A program made the position numbers and the translations under genes. Below the pieces are notes generated by a model. The model was not told the origin of the DNA, made no database searches, and saw only the letters and a program-made list of their open reading frames with translations. From positions 62,001 to 126,000 of the forward strand of contig NZ_BAABBN010000002.1 in assembly GCF_039537985.1 (NCBI RefSeq): DNA of 64,000 nt, in the 5' to 3' direction. Shown one piece after another: positions 8,757 to 16,314 of the stretch (within the stretch, counting starts at the first letter, position 1; each line of letters starts with the position of its first letter). Source of the DNA: Litoribacillus peritrichatus (lineage in GTDB: Bacteria > Pseudomonadota > Gammaproteobacteria > Pseudomonadales > Litoribrevibacteraceae).

Positions 8757-9602
8757 ATGAATAGCCCATTGGTTACGACCGAATGGTTAGCAAGCCAAAC
8801 TGACCTGTCTGGCATCTTTCTGCTGGATGTGAGTGTGGCGAACGTGGTCGGCAAAACGCCGATCTCTTATGACCAACTTATTACGATTCCAAACAGTTAT
8901 AAAGTGTCCGTTGATCGTGACCTATCAAACACTGAAGCGGTTGGTGTTCATGTTTTTCCTACTGAAAAACAAATTCAGAGCGTGGCCAACAACATCGGCT
9001 TCAATACGCAAAGTACCTTGGTTTTGTATGATGATCAGGGTATTTATTCGTCGCCGCGTGCCTGGTGGATTTTTAAATCGTTTGGCTTTGAACACGTATT
9101 TATTCTTGACGGAGGTTTACCAAAGTGGCGCGCCGAGGGGCGGATGACGGATATGGTGCATCTTGTACCTTCCGGGAATATCGTAAGCGAAGACTTCAAA
9201 TTGGACTTATCTGCGGTGAAAACAGCGACTGACCTTTTGGTTAATATTGAAACAGAAGCTTCAACGGTGGTGGATGTACGGGCTGCTGATCGCTTTTTTG
9301 GTCGTGTACCGGAGCCAAGACCGGGTGTCCGAAGCGGTCATATTCCTAAGTCATCCAATCTTCCGTTCCTGAAAGTATTAACTTCGGACGGCTTGACCTT
9401 TAAGTCACCGAATGAGTTAAAGGTGTTGTTTGAAGCAGAAAACTTTAATCCGACGGCTTCTTATATTTTCTCCTGCGGTTCAGGCATGACGGCCTGTATC
9501 ATGTTGGTGGCGGCCATACTTGCAGGTTATGAAAACGTCTGTTTGTATGATGGATCATGGGCAGAATGGGGCGCGGATAGGTCGTTGCCGATTGAGGTTT
9601 AA
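8757..9602 (+). CDS. Thiosulfate/3-mercaptopyruvate sulfurtransferase (tandem rhodanese)
   Basis: A two-domain rhodanese, 281 residues from the chosen start. The N-terminal inactive domain is at about 10-125 and the C-terminal catalytic domain at about 165-280, with the active-site loop CGSGMTA carrying the nucleophilic Cys. CGSG[VM]TA is the loop type of 3-mercaptopyruvate/thiosulfate sulfurtransferases. An ATG at 8751 directly abuts the AAGGAG ribosome site; the in-frame ATG at 8757 has 6-nt spacing and is preferred. It probably shares a transcript with the LysR gene 40 bp upstream. Preferred sulfur donor is not decided by sequence. Confidence 0.9.
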   Translation: MNSPLVTTEWLASQTDLSGIFLLDVSVANVVGKTPISYDQLITIPNSYKVSVDRDLSNTEAVGVHVFPTEKQIQSVANNIGFNTQSTLVLYDDQGIYSSPRAWWIFKSFGFEHVFILDGGLPKWRAEGRMTDMVHLVPSGNIVSEDFKLDLSAVKTATDLLVNIETEASTVVDVRAADRFFGRVPEPRPGVRSGHIPKSSNLPFLKVLTSDGLTFKSPNELKVLFEAENFNPTASYIFSCGSGMTACIMLVAAILAGYENVCLYDGSWAEWGADRSLPIEV

Positions 9603-9801
9603 TTAAAATTCGCTTTGAAATGGCTCAGTGATTAATACGTTAATGGTCCTTAATTATTCATCGATGCCATTTGTTTAATTTCTATTCTTGAAGGTACTTT
9701 TCTCTGTGATTAGGATGGCGTCTTGGTACCTACCAGTGCCACTTCACATGCAGGCGCACTCAAGCCTGTCACTTTGAACTCCAACTATCCAAGAGAGTTT
9801 T

Positions 9802-10305
9802 ATGGAAAAGGACATTCAATTAGTCGATCAAATGGAAGCCGCGCTTCTGTCTCTTCTTTCTTCGCGCAAAGAAGCTATTCAGCATTACACCCAACAAGAC
9901 GCTTTCTCTCACATGGTGCTGTCAGTCGCTCACTGGCATGCTGACCTTTACTGGAATCTATGTGAAAAATCCGACTCGGAATTTGAGGAGTGGGAAGAAG
10001 ACGACTGCGACAGCCAAGAATTTATTATTTTATCGGATTTCGATGAATTACCACCGGTGGAACAGTTGTGCGCATCACTGGATGCATTAAATGAAGAGGA
10101 ACATGAAGGTGACAGTATTCAGGCGGTTATGGAATGGACTCACTCTTGTTTGGCCGCAGCATTCCGACGACCTCTGGTGATGTCTGCACTTGCAGAGGTG
10201 ATGAACGGAAAGTGCCCGGATGATCCGGCACGGCTGGATCAAGTGATTCAGGTGAGAGACACAGATCATTATTTTGAATATAACTTTCTTAGCGTTGCGA
10301 GCTAG
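9802..10305 (+). CDS. Acidic soluble protein, unknown function
   Basis: A 167-residue protein that I do not recognise. It is predicted all-alpha and strongly acidic (for example EFEEWEEDDCDSQEF at about 53-68), with no signal peptide or membrane segment. Four scattered Cys and several His/Trp residues (SVAHWHADLYWNLC) are present but form no standard metal motif. The start is supported by AAGAGAG about 8 nt upstream of the ATG. The 199-bp gap before it holds no gene. It lies just outside the toxin-antitoxin pair and the integrated element. Confidence 0.65.
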   Translation: MEKDIQLVDQMEAALLSLLSSRKEAIQHYTQQDAFSHMVLSVAHWHADLYWNLCEKSDSEFEEWEEDDCDSQEFIILSDFDELPPVEQLCASLDALNEEEHEGDSIQAVMEWTHSCLAAAFRRPLVMSALAEVMNGKCPDDPARLDQVIQVRDTDHYFEYNFLSVAS

Positions 10306-10404
10306 CGGCTGTATACGTGTTTAAGGTATTTTGATATCAATGGCAGGTCATCATTCATTATTTAAGGTGGCCTGGATTTATTGATGGTTTTGATCACCGT
10401 TGGT

Positions 10405-10713
10405 TTAGATAATCTCCCAGGGTTTATGTTCCATCTTGGCTAAATCTCGGCTGCCATGAATTACAGCGATTATGTAAAGGTGATCTGCTTTTATCAGATA
10501 GAGAATCCGGTAATTTTGAAAAATAAGCTCTCGTACATCTTTTCGTTCTGCTTCAGGAACTTCACGACCCATTAATGGTTGATCCGTAAGAAGACTGACG
10601 GCATCAATAATCCGGTCAATAAACTGTTCTGCATAGGAGGGTACGTCACGGGCAATATGTGCATAGATATCGCCTAAGTCCAGTTCAGCGGGTTCTGACC
10701 ACTCAATGATCAT
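10405..10713 (-). CDS. ParE/RelE-superfamily toxin
   Basis: A 102-residue small toxin of the ParE branch. The opening MIIEWSEPAELDLGDIYAHIA and the later PLMGREVPE...VRELIFQNYRILYLI segment are typical of ParE-like toxins, with the final strand VIHGSRD. ParE toxins generally poison DNA gyrase; RelE relatives cleave mRNA on ribosomes. The lack of a visible RelE catalytic set favours ParE, but this is inference. It lies 2 bp downstream of its antitoxin gene in a classic antitoxin-first operon. Confidence 0.88.
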   Translation of the reverse strand: MIIEWSEPAELDLGDIYAHIARDVPSYAEQFIDRIIDAVSLLTDQPLMGREVPEAERKDVRELIFQNYRILYLIKADHLYIIAVIHGSRDLAKMEHKPWEII

Positions 10714-10715
10714 AA

Positions 10716-10904
10716 TTATTTATATTTTGCCATAATCCGTGCTTTAACTTGATCATGGGGGGTGGTTCGACCTTCTTCTGTGGCTTTAATTCCCATTTCA
10801 ACTTTTTGCTTTACATAAAGCTCATACATAATGTCATTTAAAGTGGCCTGATCGGGCAAGTGATCAATCAGACGCTTAGCTTCTTCTTTGGCGCTCAGTG
10901 ACAT
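10716..10904 (-). CDS. Antitoxin of the ParE-type module
   Basis: About 62 residues from the ATG at 10904 (MSLSAKEEAKRLIDHLPDQA...). The open frame extends to 10931, but AGAGGA lies correctly before the 10904 start. The N-terminus DQATLNDIMYELYVKQKVEMGI matches the helical region common to antitoxins paired with ParE toxins of this type. The C-terminal HDQVKARIMAKYK would be the toxin-binding tail. It probably neutralises the toxin and represses the operon. Confidence 0.85.
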   Translation of the reverse strand: MSLSAKEEAKRLIDHLPDQATLNDIMYELYVKQKVEMGIKATEEGRTTPHDQVKARIMAKYK

Positions 10905-10947
10905 GGGGAATCCTCTATTGGTTTTCAACAAAGTGCTTAGGAATAAA

Positions 10948-11091
10948 TTAGCTGATTTGACGAAGTGAATCTAGTGATCAATGGGGAGCAGAGTAAATTA
11001 ATGTTAACTTGGATGCTGGGGCTTGTCAGCTAATCAATGGGATCGGAGTGAATGAGTGCTGTGTCTGAGCTGATTTGACCCCAATTGATTT
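10948..11091. repeat. Degenerate REP-like repeat cluster
   Basis: The 12-mer agctgatttgac occurs at 10950-10961 and again at 11068-11079. Between them, atcaatgggga-c-gagt-aat-like units occur at about 10977-11000 and 11032-11054, and an inverted partner (gaccccaattgattt) lies at 11077-11091. Units of this look accompany REP/RAYT-type elements in some gammaproteobacteria; that comparison is from memory and no transposase is present here. Confidence 0.4.
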
Positions 11092-11146
11092 AGGGAAAAT
11101 TGAGGTAGAAACTAGATATGAGTGTTCGAAAAGAAAGAAGTTAAAG

Positions 11147-11198
11147 GAAAATGGTGGGCCTGCACGGACTTGAACCGTGGACCTATCGATTATGAGTC
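11147..11198. repeat. Attachment-site copy (truncated tRNA 3' end)
   Basis: Identical over 52 bp to 17021-17072. It includes the encoded CCA, acceptor 3' strand, T-arm, variable loop and anticodon-stem part of the tRNA on the minus strand, then diverges, so it cannot make a tRNA. It marks the outer end of the element. Confidence 0.93.
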
Positions 11199-11320
11199 AT
11201 TAATTTTTAAATTCTATTTAAATTCTTTTCATTTCACTAAATTTCAAGTCTTTTATTTCTATGGGGTTGTGTGTTAAATCTGCGTCGTATGCTTTCACGA
11301 AGCTAAATTTCTTTTCTTCA

Positions 11321-11364
11321 TAACTACAGTTATAACTACAGTTTTACGTTGGTAACTGTAGTAA
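11321..11364. promoter_or_regulatory. Tandem arm-type repeats upstream of the integrase
   Basis: taactacagt occurs twice in direct orientation (11321-11330, 11333-11342), followed by a near-perfect inverted copy (actgtagtaa, 11355-11364) ending 10 bp before the integrase ATG. The 19-mer tacagttataactacagtt (11325-11343) recurs exactly at 16948-16966 inside the other end. This fits integrase arm-binding sites that may also autoregulate int; inference. Confidence 0.7.
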
Positions 11365-11374
11365 GGTTGGCATA

Positions 11375-12640
11375 ATGGCAAAGTTCAGTTTTCGTACACA
11401 TGACCAAGTGATAAGGCTTCCTATTACTGGTAAGCAATATGAGGCTTACAGGGATACAGGAAAGAGAGGTGAGGGCCGTTTAGGTGTGCGGGTAAATCCT
11501 AAAGGCTTGAAGGTCTGGATCTATCGTTTCTTCTTCAGTGGTAAGCGACTATTCGTTAATTTAGGCCGTGTGTCGGATGGTATGACAATGAATGCTGCTC
11601 AAAAAGAAGCGGATAAATTGAGCGATATGCTTCTTCGGGGGCAGAACCCCAAAGAAGAGCTTGCTGCCCTTGAGAGGGTCAAACAGGAAGAACATAGATT
11701 AAAAGAGCAGCGGGGAACTATTAAACAGTTATTTGAAGCGTATACAGAGCAAATGCGAATAGATGGTAAAAGAACTCATCAGGCAGTATTAGCTGCTTTA
11801 GAGAAAGAAATTTATCCTCATATTAAACCAGAAACCAAAGCTGCTGATGTAGACACGCAAAGTTTGGTTGAAGTTCTGGCGAAGATCATTTCCAGAGGTG
11901 CTGCTACCCAGTCAAATAGAGTTAGATCGTATTTGATGGCTGCTTTTAATTATGGGCTTCAACACGATAACAACCCCGCGACTATAAATGCTAAAGCTGT
12001 CTTTGCTCTTAAATTTAACCCAGTGTCTAATATACCAAAGCAAAAAGCGGCAGAGAGGGTTGGGAATAATTATCTTTCGTTAGTTGAGCTAAAGGAAATT
12101 GTAGAGGATTTTTCTCAAACTCCGAGAGTGGGTGTACTTCCACATCTTCTTTTAAAGCTATGTGTCTTTACGGGTGGTCAAAGGCCTTATGAGTTGATTT
12201 CGTCAAAGTGGTCTAGTGTGGACTACGAAAACCAAACTCTTTTGATCCCTCCTGAAATATCTAAGAACAAAACCCCGCATTTATTGCCTCTAACAAAGTC
12301 GGCTCTAGGCGTATTAGACGAACTACGCGATTTAGCAGGCGAAAGCGAATATATATTTCCTAAATCGAATAACCCTGAAGAGCACTTGAGAACAGATAGT
12401 CTTAGTAAAGCCATATCTCGTTACCGTGATTATAAGCCTGATTTCAACCAGTTCGTTGCTAGAGATATTAGACGTACCTGTAAAACGCTTATGGGTGAGC
12501 TAGGTATCAGTAAAGAACTTAGAGACCGTATTCAGAATCATGCCCTGAATGATGTAAGTTCAAAACACTATGACCGATATGATTATCTTCCAGAAAAGCG
12601 TCACGCTCTGGAATCTTGGGAATCTTGTCTATCCCATTAG
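11375..12640 (+). CDS. int: P4-type tyrosine integrase
   Basis: A 421-residue site-specific recombinase expected to integrate and excise this element at the tRNA 3' end. An N-terminal DUF4102-like arm-binding domain covers about 1-90, a core-binding SAM-like domain about 112-210, and the catalytic domain about 232-415. Catalytic residues visible: Arg270 (GGQRPYE), Lys in SKNKTPH (about 297-299), Arg366 (RDIRRTCKT), His389 (QNHAL) and Tyr399 (KHYDRYDY). Box II begins with Arg rather than the usual His (RDIRRT instead of HDLRRT), a variant I believe occurs in a P4-integrase subgroup. It starts 177 bp inside the left att copy. Confidence 0.96.
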   Translation: MAKFSFRTHDQVIRLPITGKQYEAYRDTGKRGEGRLGVRVNPKGLKVWIYRFFFSGKRLFVNLGRVSDGMTMNAAQKEADKLSDMLLRGQNPKEELAALERVKQEEHRLKEQRGTIKQLFEAYTEQMRIDGKRTHQAVLAALEKEIYPHIKPETKAADVDTQSLVEVLAKIISRGAATQSNRVRSYLMAAFNYGLQHDNNPATINAKAVFALKFNPVSNIPKQKAAERVGNNYLSLVELKEIVEDFSQTPRVGVLPHLLLKLCVFTGGQRPYELISSKWSSVDYENQTLLIPPEISKNKTPHLLPLTKSALGVLDELRDLAGESEYIFPKSNNPEEHLRTDSLSKAISRYRDYKPDFNQFVARDIRRTCKTLMGELGISKELRDRIQNHALNDVSSKHYDRYDYLPEKRHALESWESCLSH

Positions 12641-12676
12641 AATTAAGCTGTATGTGAGAATAAGGGAGTGGAAATT

Positions 12677-13015
12677 ATGAAGAAATTAAGTGAGAGATTA
12701 AAAGCTGTAGATCAGACTGCTCAGGATCAAATGGTAGCTATCTATAAAAGTAATTTTGTAGGTCTAAGAATGAATGAAACAGAGAAAGAACCAAATAGTA
12801 TAAAGTCAGACAGGCTAAGGGTGGCGCTGGAAGCATATAGTTACTTTTATATAGAGAATGAATTTACACCTACTAAAAAGGAAATATCAGAATGGGTAAA
12901 AGGTGTATCGGAGTCACAAGGTATTGTAAGTAGAACACAAGATCAACAGGATGAAAAAGATGGTTTTAGTCAAAAGGTTTGCGATGAAATTGCCAAGATA
13001 GTTTTGATCAATTAA
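12677..13015 (+). CDS. Small element-encoded protein, unknown
   Basis: A 112-residue charged protein with no family I recognise. The frame opens with a GTG at 12668, but the ATG at 12677 has AAGGGAG with 8-nt spacing and is preferred. The sequence is predicted helical, with a middle segment (LRVALEAYSYFYIENEFTPTKKEISEWVKG) that could be a small helix-turn-helix-like fold: the phrase FTPTKKEISEWV resembles the second helix of winged-helix regulators. It lies 36 bp after int and may be co-transcribed with it. Possibly an excision or regulatory factor; unproven. Confidence 0.65.
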   Translation: MKKLSERLKAVDQTAQDQMVAIYKSNFVGLRMNETEKEPNSIKSDRLRVALEAYSYFYIENEFTPTKKEISEWVKGVSESQGIVSRTQDQQDEKDGFSQKVCDEIAKIVLIN

Positions 13016-13028
13016 CTTGATTTTAAAT

Positions 13029-13046
13029 CGGGGGTGTCTCCCCCCT
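13029..13046. other. GC-rich hairpin between the int operon and alpA
   Basis: A gggggtgtctccccc hairpin lies 14 bp after the stop of the 112-aa gene, followed by the direct repeat cctgtcacct. There is no U-tract, so termination is uncertain. It may insulate the int transcript from alpA. Confidence 0.4.
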
Positions 13047-13093
13047 GTCACCTTCCTGTCACCTCCCTTCGGCTTATTAAATTTCATACATTG

Positions 13094-13117
13094 ATGATTC
13101 ATTTCAAACAGAATCAT
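13094..13117. promoter_or_regulatory. Inverted repeat (operator-like) before alpA
   Basis: A perfect 7-bp dyad, atgattc (13094-13100) and gaatcat (13111-13117), with 10-bp spacer. It ends 1 bp before the ribosome site of the AlpA-like gene. The position suits an autoregulatory operator; no binding data. Confidence 0.45.
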
Positions 13118-13128
13118 GAGGTATGAAA

Positions 13129-13311
13129 ATGACTCAACTAATTACACCTAAACAGCTTCAAGAAAAGCTAAATCGTTCACCTGTAACAATCTGGCGCTGG
13201 TGGGCTAAAGAGAAAATCCTTCCTTCCCCTGTGATGGTTCAAGGTCAAGCAATTGGTTGGCGACCAGAAGTTATCGAGCAATGGCTCACTAAGAATGAGG
13301 GGGCTTCATGA
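13129..13311 (+). CDS. AlpA-family DNA-binding regulator
   Basis: About 60 residues with the MerR-like helix-turn-helix of AlpA regulators: LITPKQLQEKLNRSPVTIWRWW, then a wing and ending WRPEVIEQWL. In P4-like satellites and prophages such proteins switch on integration/excision or replication genes. The frame also has an ATG at 13123, but GAGG at 13118-13121 is only 1 nt from it and 7 nt from the ATG at 13129, so 13129 is preferred. The stop overlaps the start of the next gene, giving translational coupling. Confidence 0.88.
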   Translation: MTQLITPKQLQEKLNRSPVTIWRWWAKEKILPSPVMVQGQAIGWRPEVIEQWLTKNEGAS

Positions 13312-13625
13312 TGAACAAGGAACGTTGCTTGAGACTTGGATTCCCTGAACCCCAAAGTTTCGAGAACCAGACTGGCTATGTATTGCGGTGCTTACTAACA
13401 GGTTTGCTTGTAGATACCAGAAAAGCGCGCTTTATTGGTATTTATAACCTTCATTCGGTCATACCAAAACTAAAGAGACGAAGGGTGCCTTTTGAACATC
13501 ACCATTTAGTTGTTCAGTGTCCTGAATCTGGGGAAGTTTCTGGTAGACCGGTCAACGTGATTTATATGACCGAGAAGCAGCGGAATGAGTACCTAGCTCA
13601 TCAGAAAGAACGCGCCAAGCCATAA
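13308..13625 (+). CDS. Winged-helix-like element protein, unknown role
   Basis: A 105-residue protein. The segment VLRCLLTGLLVDTRKARFIGIYNLHSVI followed by KLKRRRVPFEHHHL resembles small winged-helix domains seen in satellite and phage replication modules (multi-residue pattern: leucine-rich helix, D-T-x-x-A, then a basic R/K cluster before a beta strand). This is a pattern match, not a firm assignment. It overlaps the AlpA-type gene by 4 bp and precedes the replication genes, suggesting a role in controlling replication. Confidence 0.65.
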   Translation: MMNKERCLRLGFPEPQSFENQTGYVLRCLLTGLLVDTRKARFIGIYNLHSVIPKLKRRRVPFEHHHLVVQCPESGEVSGRPVNVIYMTEKQRNEYLAHQKERAKP

Positions 13626-13645
13626 GCAAGGCGCATATCTATTAC

Positions 13646-13681
13646 TGCTGGTGGCATGGTCGCCAAACTCTTCCACCAGCA
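13646..13681. other. Hairpin upstream of the primase-like gene
   Basis: tgctggtgg (13646-13654) pairs perfectly with ccaccagca (13673-13681) around an 18-nt loop. It ends 18 bp before the primase-like ATG and has no U-tract. It could be an attenuator, a translation-control element or a replication site. Confidence 0.5.
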
Positions 13682-13699
13682 TTTAAGGAATTATAACAA

Positions 13700-14722
13700 A
13701 TGAAATATTTATATGCTGAAAACTATCGGCAGGTATCCGAGTTCTCGTATGTTACATGGCCTTGGCTTGTGGAAGTTATTCGTGAGCCAAGAAAGATAGA
13801 GGGTTTAACAACAGAAGAGGCTAAAAATTCTAGCCCCCTAATTGCGGCTCATGATGCGGTATTCAAAACCAAACAAGCCGCGCTTAAACATAATAATTTT
13901 ACGCTGTTAAGGTTGGATTTAGATGATTATCCCTATGGTAAGCATGTTCTGGAGCGGCAGTTAAAAGAGTTGGGGATTGAAAGCTACATAATCCATTCAA
14001 CTGCTAATCATACCCCCAATGTTAATAATCGATACCGCTTGTATATTGAGCTTGTCGAGTCTTTGAGTTATGAGCACTGGCAGATGGTTCAAACGTATTT
14101 GGCTTATTACTTTGGTGCGGATGATTGTAGCTCTAGACCTCAACAAATGATGTTCTTACCGTTTTGGTCTACAGGCTATGAATTTTCTATAGGAGTAGGA
14201 AGAGCCCTTGATTTGAAAGAATTACATTCGAAGTTATGGTTCTGGGCTGTTGAGTTTAATTGTGATCAGGAGGACTCAATCAAGGCAGCGGAGGGTTTAA
14301 ATATTGATGTCGTAACGCAACCAAAAACTAAGCTGGTTGGGAGACAAGTTTCCATTATAGATCTTGTTAATCAGTCTTATGATTGGGATGAACTGCTGTC
14401 TTCATACGGCTATAGGCGACAAGGTAAAGCATACCTTCCTCCTGAATCTCAAAGCATGAAAGCGGGTGTTTATATCCTTAGGGGGAGTGATGGCAAGGAT
14501 CGCTATTATTCTCATCATGAGAGTGATCCATGTTGTATAGGGAGGTGTCTAGATAAGTTTGACTTGATAGTAGTTCGGAGTTATTCAGGGGATGCTCTCA
14601 TGGCACTGAAGTCTCTTGCGGAGAACCACTTTCCTGATATAAACAAGTTCAATAAAAAAGAGTGGTATAGGACACAAAAGAACCTTCAGGCAAAACAGGT
14701 TTGGAGTGGTGGTTATGAGTAA
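13700..14722 (+). CDS. Primase-polymerase (AEP-like) replication protein
   Basis: A 340-residue protein I assign to the archaeo-eukaryotic primase/PrimPol type from its motif order: an acidic pair in LLRLDLDDYP (D73, D75), then YIIHSTANHTPNVNNR followed by YRLYIEL (residues about 97-117), then SSRPQQMMFLP (R146). That set (hhDxD, S-T-x-S/N-H-T...R-x-R, S-R-x-x-M-x-L-P) is typical of plasmid, phage and satellite primases. Its C-terminal half is unassigned. It would initiate element DNA replication together with the ATPase whose gene overlaps it by 8 bp. Confidence 0.75.
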   Translation: MKYLYAENYRQVSEFSYVTWPWLVEVIREPRKIEGLTTEEAKNSSPLIAAHDAVFKTKQAALKHNNFTLLRLDLDDYPYGKHVLERQLKELGIESYIIHSTANHTPNVNNRYRLYIELVESLSYEHWQMVQTYLAYYFGADDCSSRPQQMMFLPFWSTGYEFSIGVGRALDLKELHSKLWFWAVEFNCDQEDSIKAAEGLNIDVVTQPKTKLVGRQVSIIDLVNQSYDWDELLSSYGYRRQGKAYLPPESQSMKAGVYILRGSDGKDRYYSHHESDPCCIGRCLDKFDLIVVRSYSGDALMALKSLAENHFPDINKFNKKEWYRTQKNLQAKQVWSGGYE

Positions 14723-16049
14723 TTGTAAAGTACCCCCTCCAACCAAGAAGGTTGATATTCCAGAGCAAGAGTTAACCGAAAGGGATAAACCAGCGTTTGT
14801 TCATTTAAATGTAAGTTCTAGAGGTGAGTTAAAACCAATTAATACTTATGACAACCTGTTAGCTCTTGGTGATTTTTATAATCTTGAGTTTCGCTTGAAC
14901 TCAATGACGTATGAGCCAGAAGTGTTGTCTAATAAAACGGCTAATACAGTCGCTCAAACATCAGATCAAATCCATAGTATGTTGGTGAGTATGTGTAATA
15001 TTCATGGATTACCAGCGAAAACTGTTGATGATCACTTAAAAGCTATCTGTGAAAGGAATACATATCATCCTGTTGTGCGTTGGTTAGATTCAGAAACTTG
15101 GGATGGGAAACCCAGATTGGATAAAGTATTGGCTGTTCTCAAGACTAAAGATGACCATCTTACTCAGCAGGCATTTAAGCATTGGCTGGTTGGATGTGTT
15201 GCTTCTCTGTATGAACCCTCTTTCAAGAGTAAACTTGTCCCTGTTTTACAAGGCCCTCAAAGCTTTAGGAAAACGGCATTTATTGAGCGTATTGCAAAGG
15301 TGTGTCCTTTTTCATTTTTAGAAGGCGCGGAATTGAATCCTGATAATAAGGATTCGCTTTTGTCGTGTATCCGTTCATGGATTGTTGAGTTGGGAGAGCT
15401 TGAGCGGACCAGCAGAAACAGTCAGGGAAGCCTAAAAGCATTTATTACAAGAGATTGTGATACTGTCAGGCCTCCATACGCTAGGGGCGATATAAAGAAG
15501 CCGAGACAAACCCATTTCTTTGCTACCGTGAATGGTCGTGATTTCCTAAAAGATGAAACTGGTTCTAGTCGTTTTGTGGTTGTTGAAATGTTAGAGCCTG
15601 TGGATATGGATGCGTTAAACGAAACCCTTGGTTGGTCGTATTCAAACTCTGGCAGAGTTGAACTTGAGAAGCCTGAGCTGTTGAAGCAATTTTGGCTGGA
15701 GGTAAAGCAGCTATATTTGGATGGTTGTAGCTGGATGTTACCTGACTCTCTGATTTCAAAGGCGCAACTAAATAACAAGCCATTCGCCGATAAGGGTAAT
15801 TGGTATCAATATATTCTTGAGAAGTACGTTACTGCGTCAGCTATGAATTCCCAATGGCTAACGGCTGCTGAGCTAATTGATAAAGATCGGCAAATGAATG
15901 GTGTTAATAGTCGTCAGGTTGGTAAGGCTCTAACTCAGTTGGCTGAGGATGGTCTTATCCTGTTCAGGGAGGAAAGGAGCAGGGTGAAGCGCTATCTCAT
16001 ACCGATACCTGTTCCAAAATTCCCACCACCTTCAACTCCAAAGCCGTGA
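14715..16049 (+). CDS. VirE-like P-loop ATPase (replicative helicase candidate)
   Basis: 444 residues from the ATG at 14715, chosen over upstream GTGs because GGAG lies 8 nt before it. The start overlaps the primase-like stop. The core from WLDSETWDGKPRLD to TGSSRFVVVEM matches virulence-associated-E/D5-like superfamily 3-type ATPases paired with primases. Walker B-like WIVELGELE is at about 222-230, and a sensor-like HFFATVN follows. The Walker A is odd: GPQSFRKT (about 180-187) has Arg where the second Gly of GxxxxGKT is expected. Probably the replication ATPase of the element. Confidence 0.8.
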   Translation: MSNCKVPPPTKKVDIPEQELTERDKPAFVHLNVSSRGELKPINTYDNLLALGDFYNLEFRLNSMTYEPEVLSNKTANTVAQTSDQIHSMLVSMCNIHGLPAKTVDDHLKAICERNTYHPVVRWLDSETWDGKPRLDKVLAVLKTKDDHLTQQAFKHWLVGCVASLYEPSFKSKLVPVLQGPQSFRKTAFIERIAKVCPFSFLEGAELNPDNKDSLLSCIRSWIVELGELERTSRNSQGSLKAFITRDCDTVRPPYARGDIKKPRQTHFFATVNGRDFLKDETGSSRFVVVEMLEPVDMDALNETLGWSYSNSGRVELEKPELLKQFWLEVKQLYLDGCSWMLPDSLISKAQLNNKPFADKGNWYQYILEKYVTASAMNSQWLTAAELIDKDRQMNGVNSRQVGKALTQLAEDGLILFREERSRVKRYLIPIPVPKFPPPSTPKP

Positions 16050-16314
16050 TGATGAATTAGAGGGTGAGGCGTTTCACCCTCTATCTACCCCGTCATTTTT
16101 GGTTCTTGGCTATTTTGGTGAATGATGAAACAGAGTTTAGCAACTAATTCTGATTGTAGGATTGACCAAGCTGTTTGACGGAGATTCAGAACAGGCTTTC
16201 ATCATTCATCAGCTCACCCTCAATAGGATGGGGGGCTGATTTATCTAAAAACGTATTTTCGCTCTATCCGCGCCTTCCTTGAATTTACGATGAATCTGTT
16301 TTTAGGGCAATCCC
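16050..16314. other. Noncoding region between replication genes and lipoprotein
   Basis: 265 bp with no gene. It holds a terminator hairpin (16059-16082) and a 12-bp perfect inverted repeat, tgaatgatgaaa (16119-16130) with tttcatcattca (16197-16208). It also has a shorter pair, agggtgag (16061-16068) with ctcaccct (16213-16220). Such nested dyads after the primase operon could be an origin; inference only. Confidence 0.5.
16059..16082 (+). terminator. Terminator of the element's replication operon
   Basis: A perfect 9-bp stem agagggtga / tcaccctct with a 6-nt loop, 10 bp after the ATPase stop. The T-run (ttttt, about 16095) is displaced by 13 nt, so efficiency is uncertain. Confidence 0.65.

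Larger units (their letters stand above)
10932..11374. other. 443-bp noncoding stretch holding an att site, arm repeats and REP-like debris
   Basis: No gene is seen here. It contains a degenerate repeat cluster (10948-11091), the 52-bp att copy (11147-11198) and the tandem arm-type repeats (11321-11364) in front of the integrase gene. The sequence inside the element, from about 11199, is visibly AT-richer than the flanking chromosome. Confidence 0.8.

Noticed and set aside
9723..9944. A 73-residue open frame overlapping the acidic orphan gene
   Set aside because: Overlaps the better supported frame starting at 9802, has no ribosome site and a composition typical of an out-of-frame shadow.
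11147..11198. A second tRNA gene on the minus strand
   Set aside because: Only the 3' part of the tRNA is present; sequence after the anticodon stem diverges, so no cloverleaf can form. It is an attachment-site copy.
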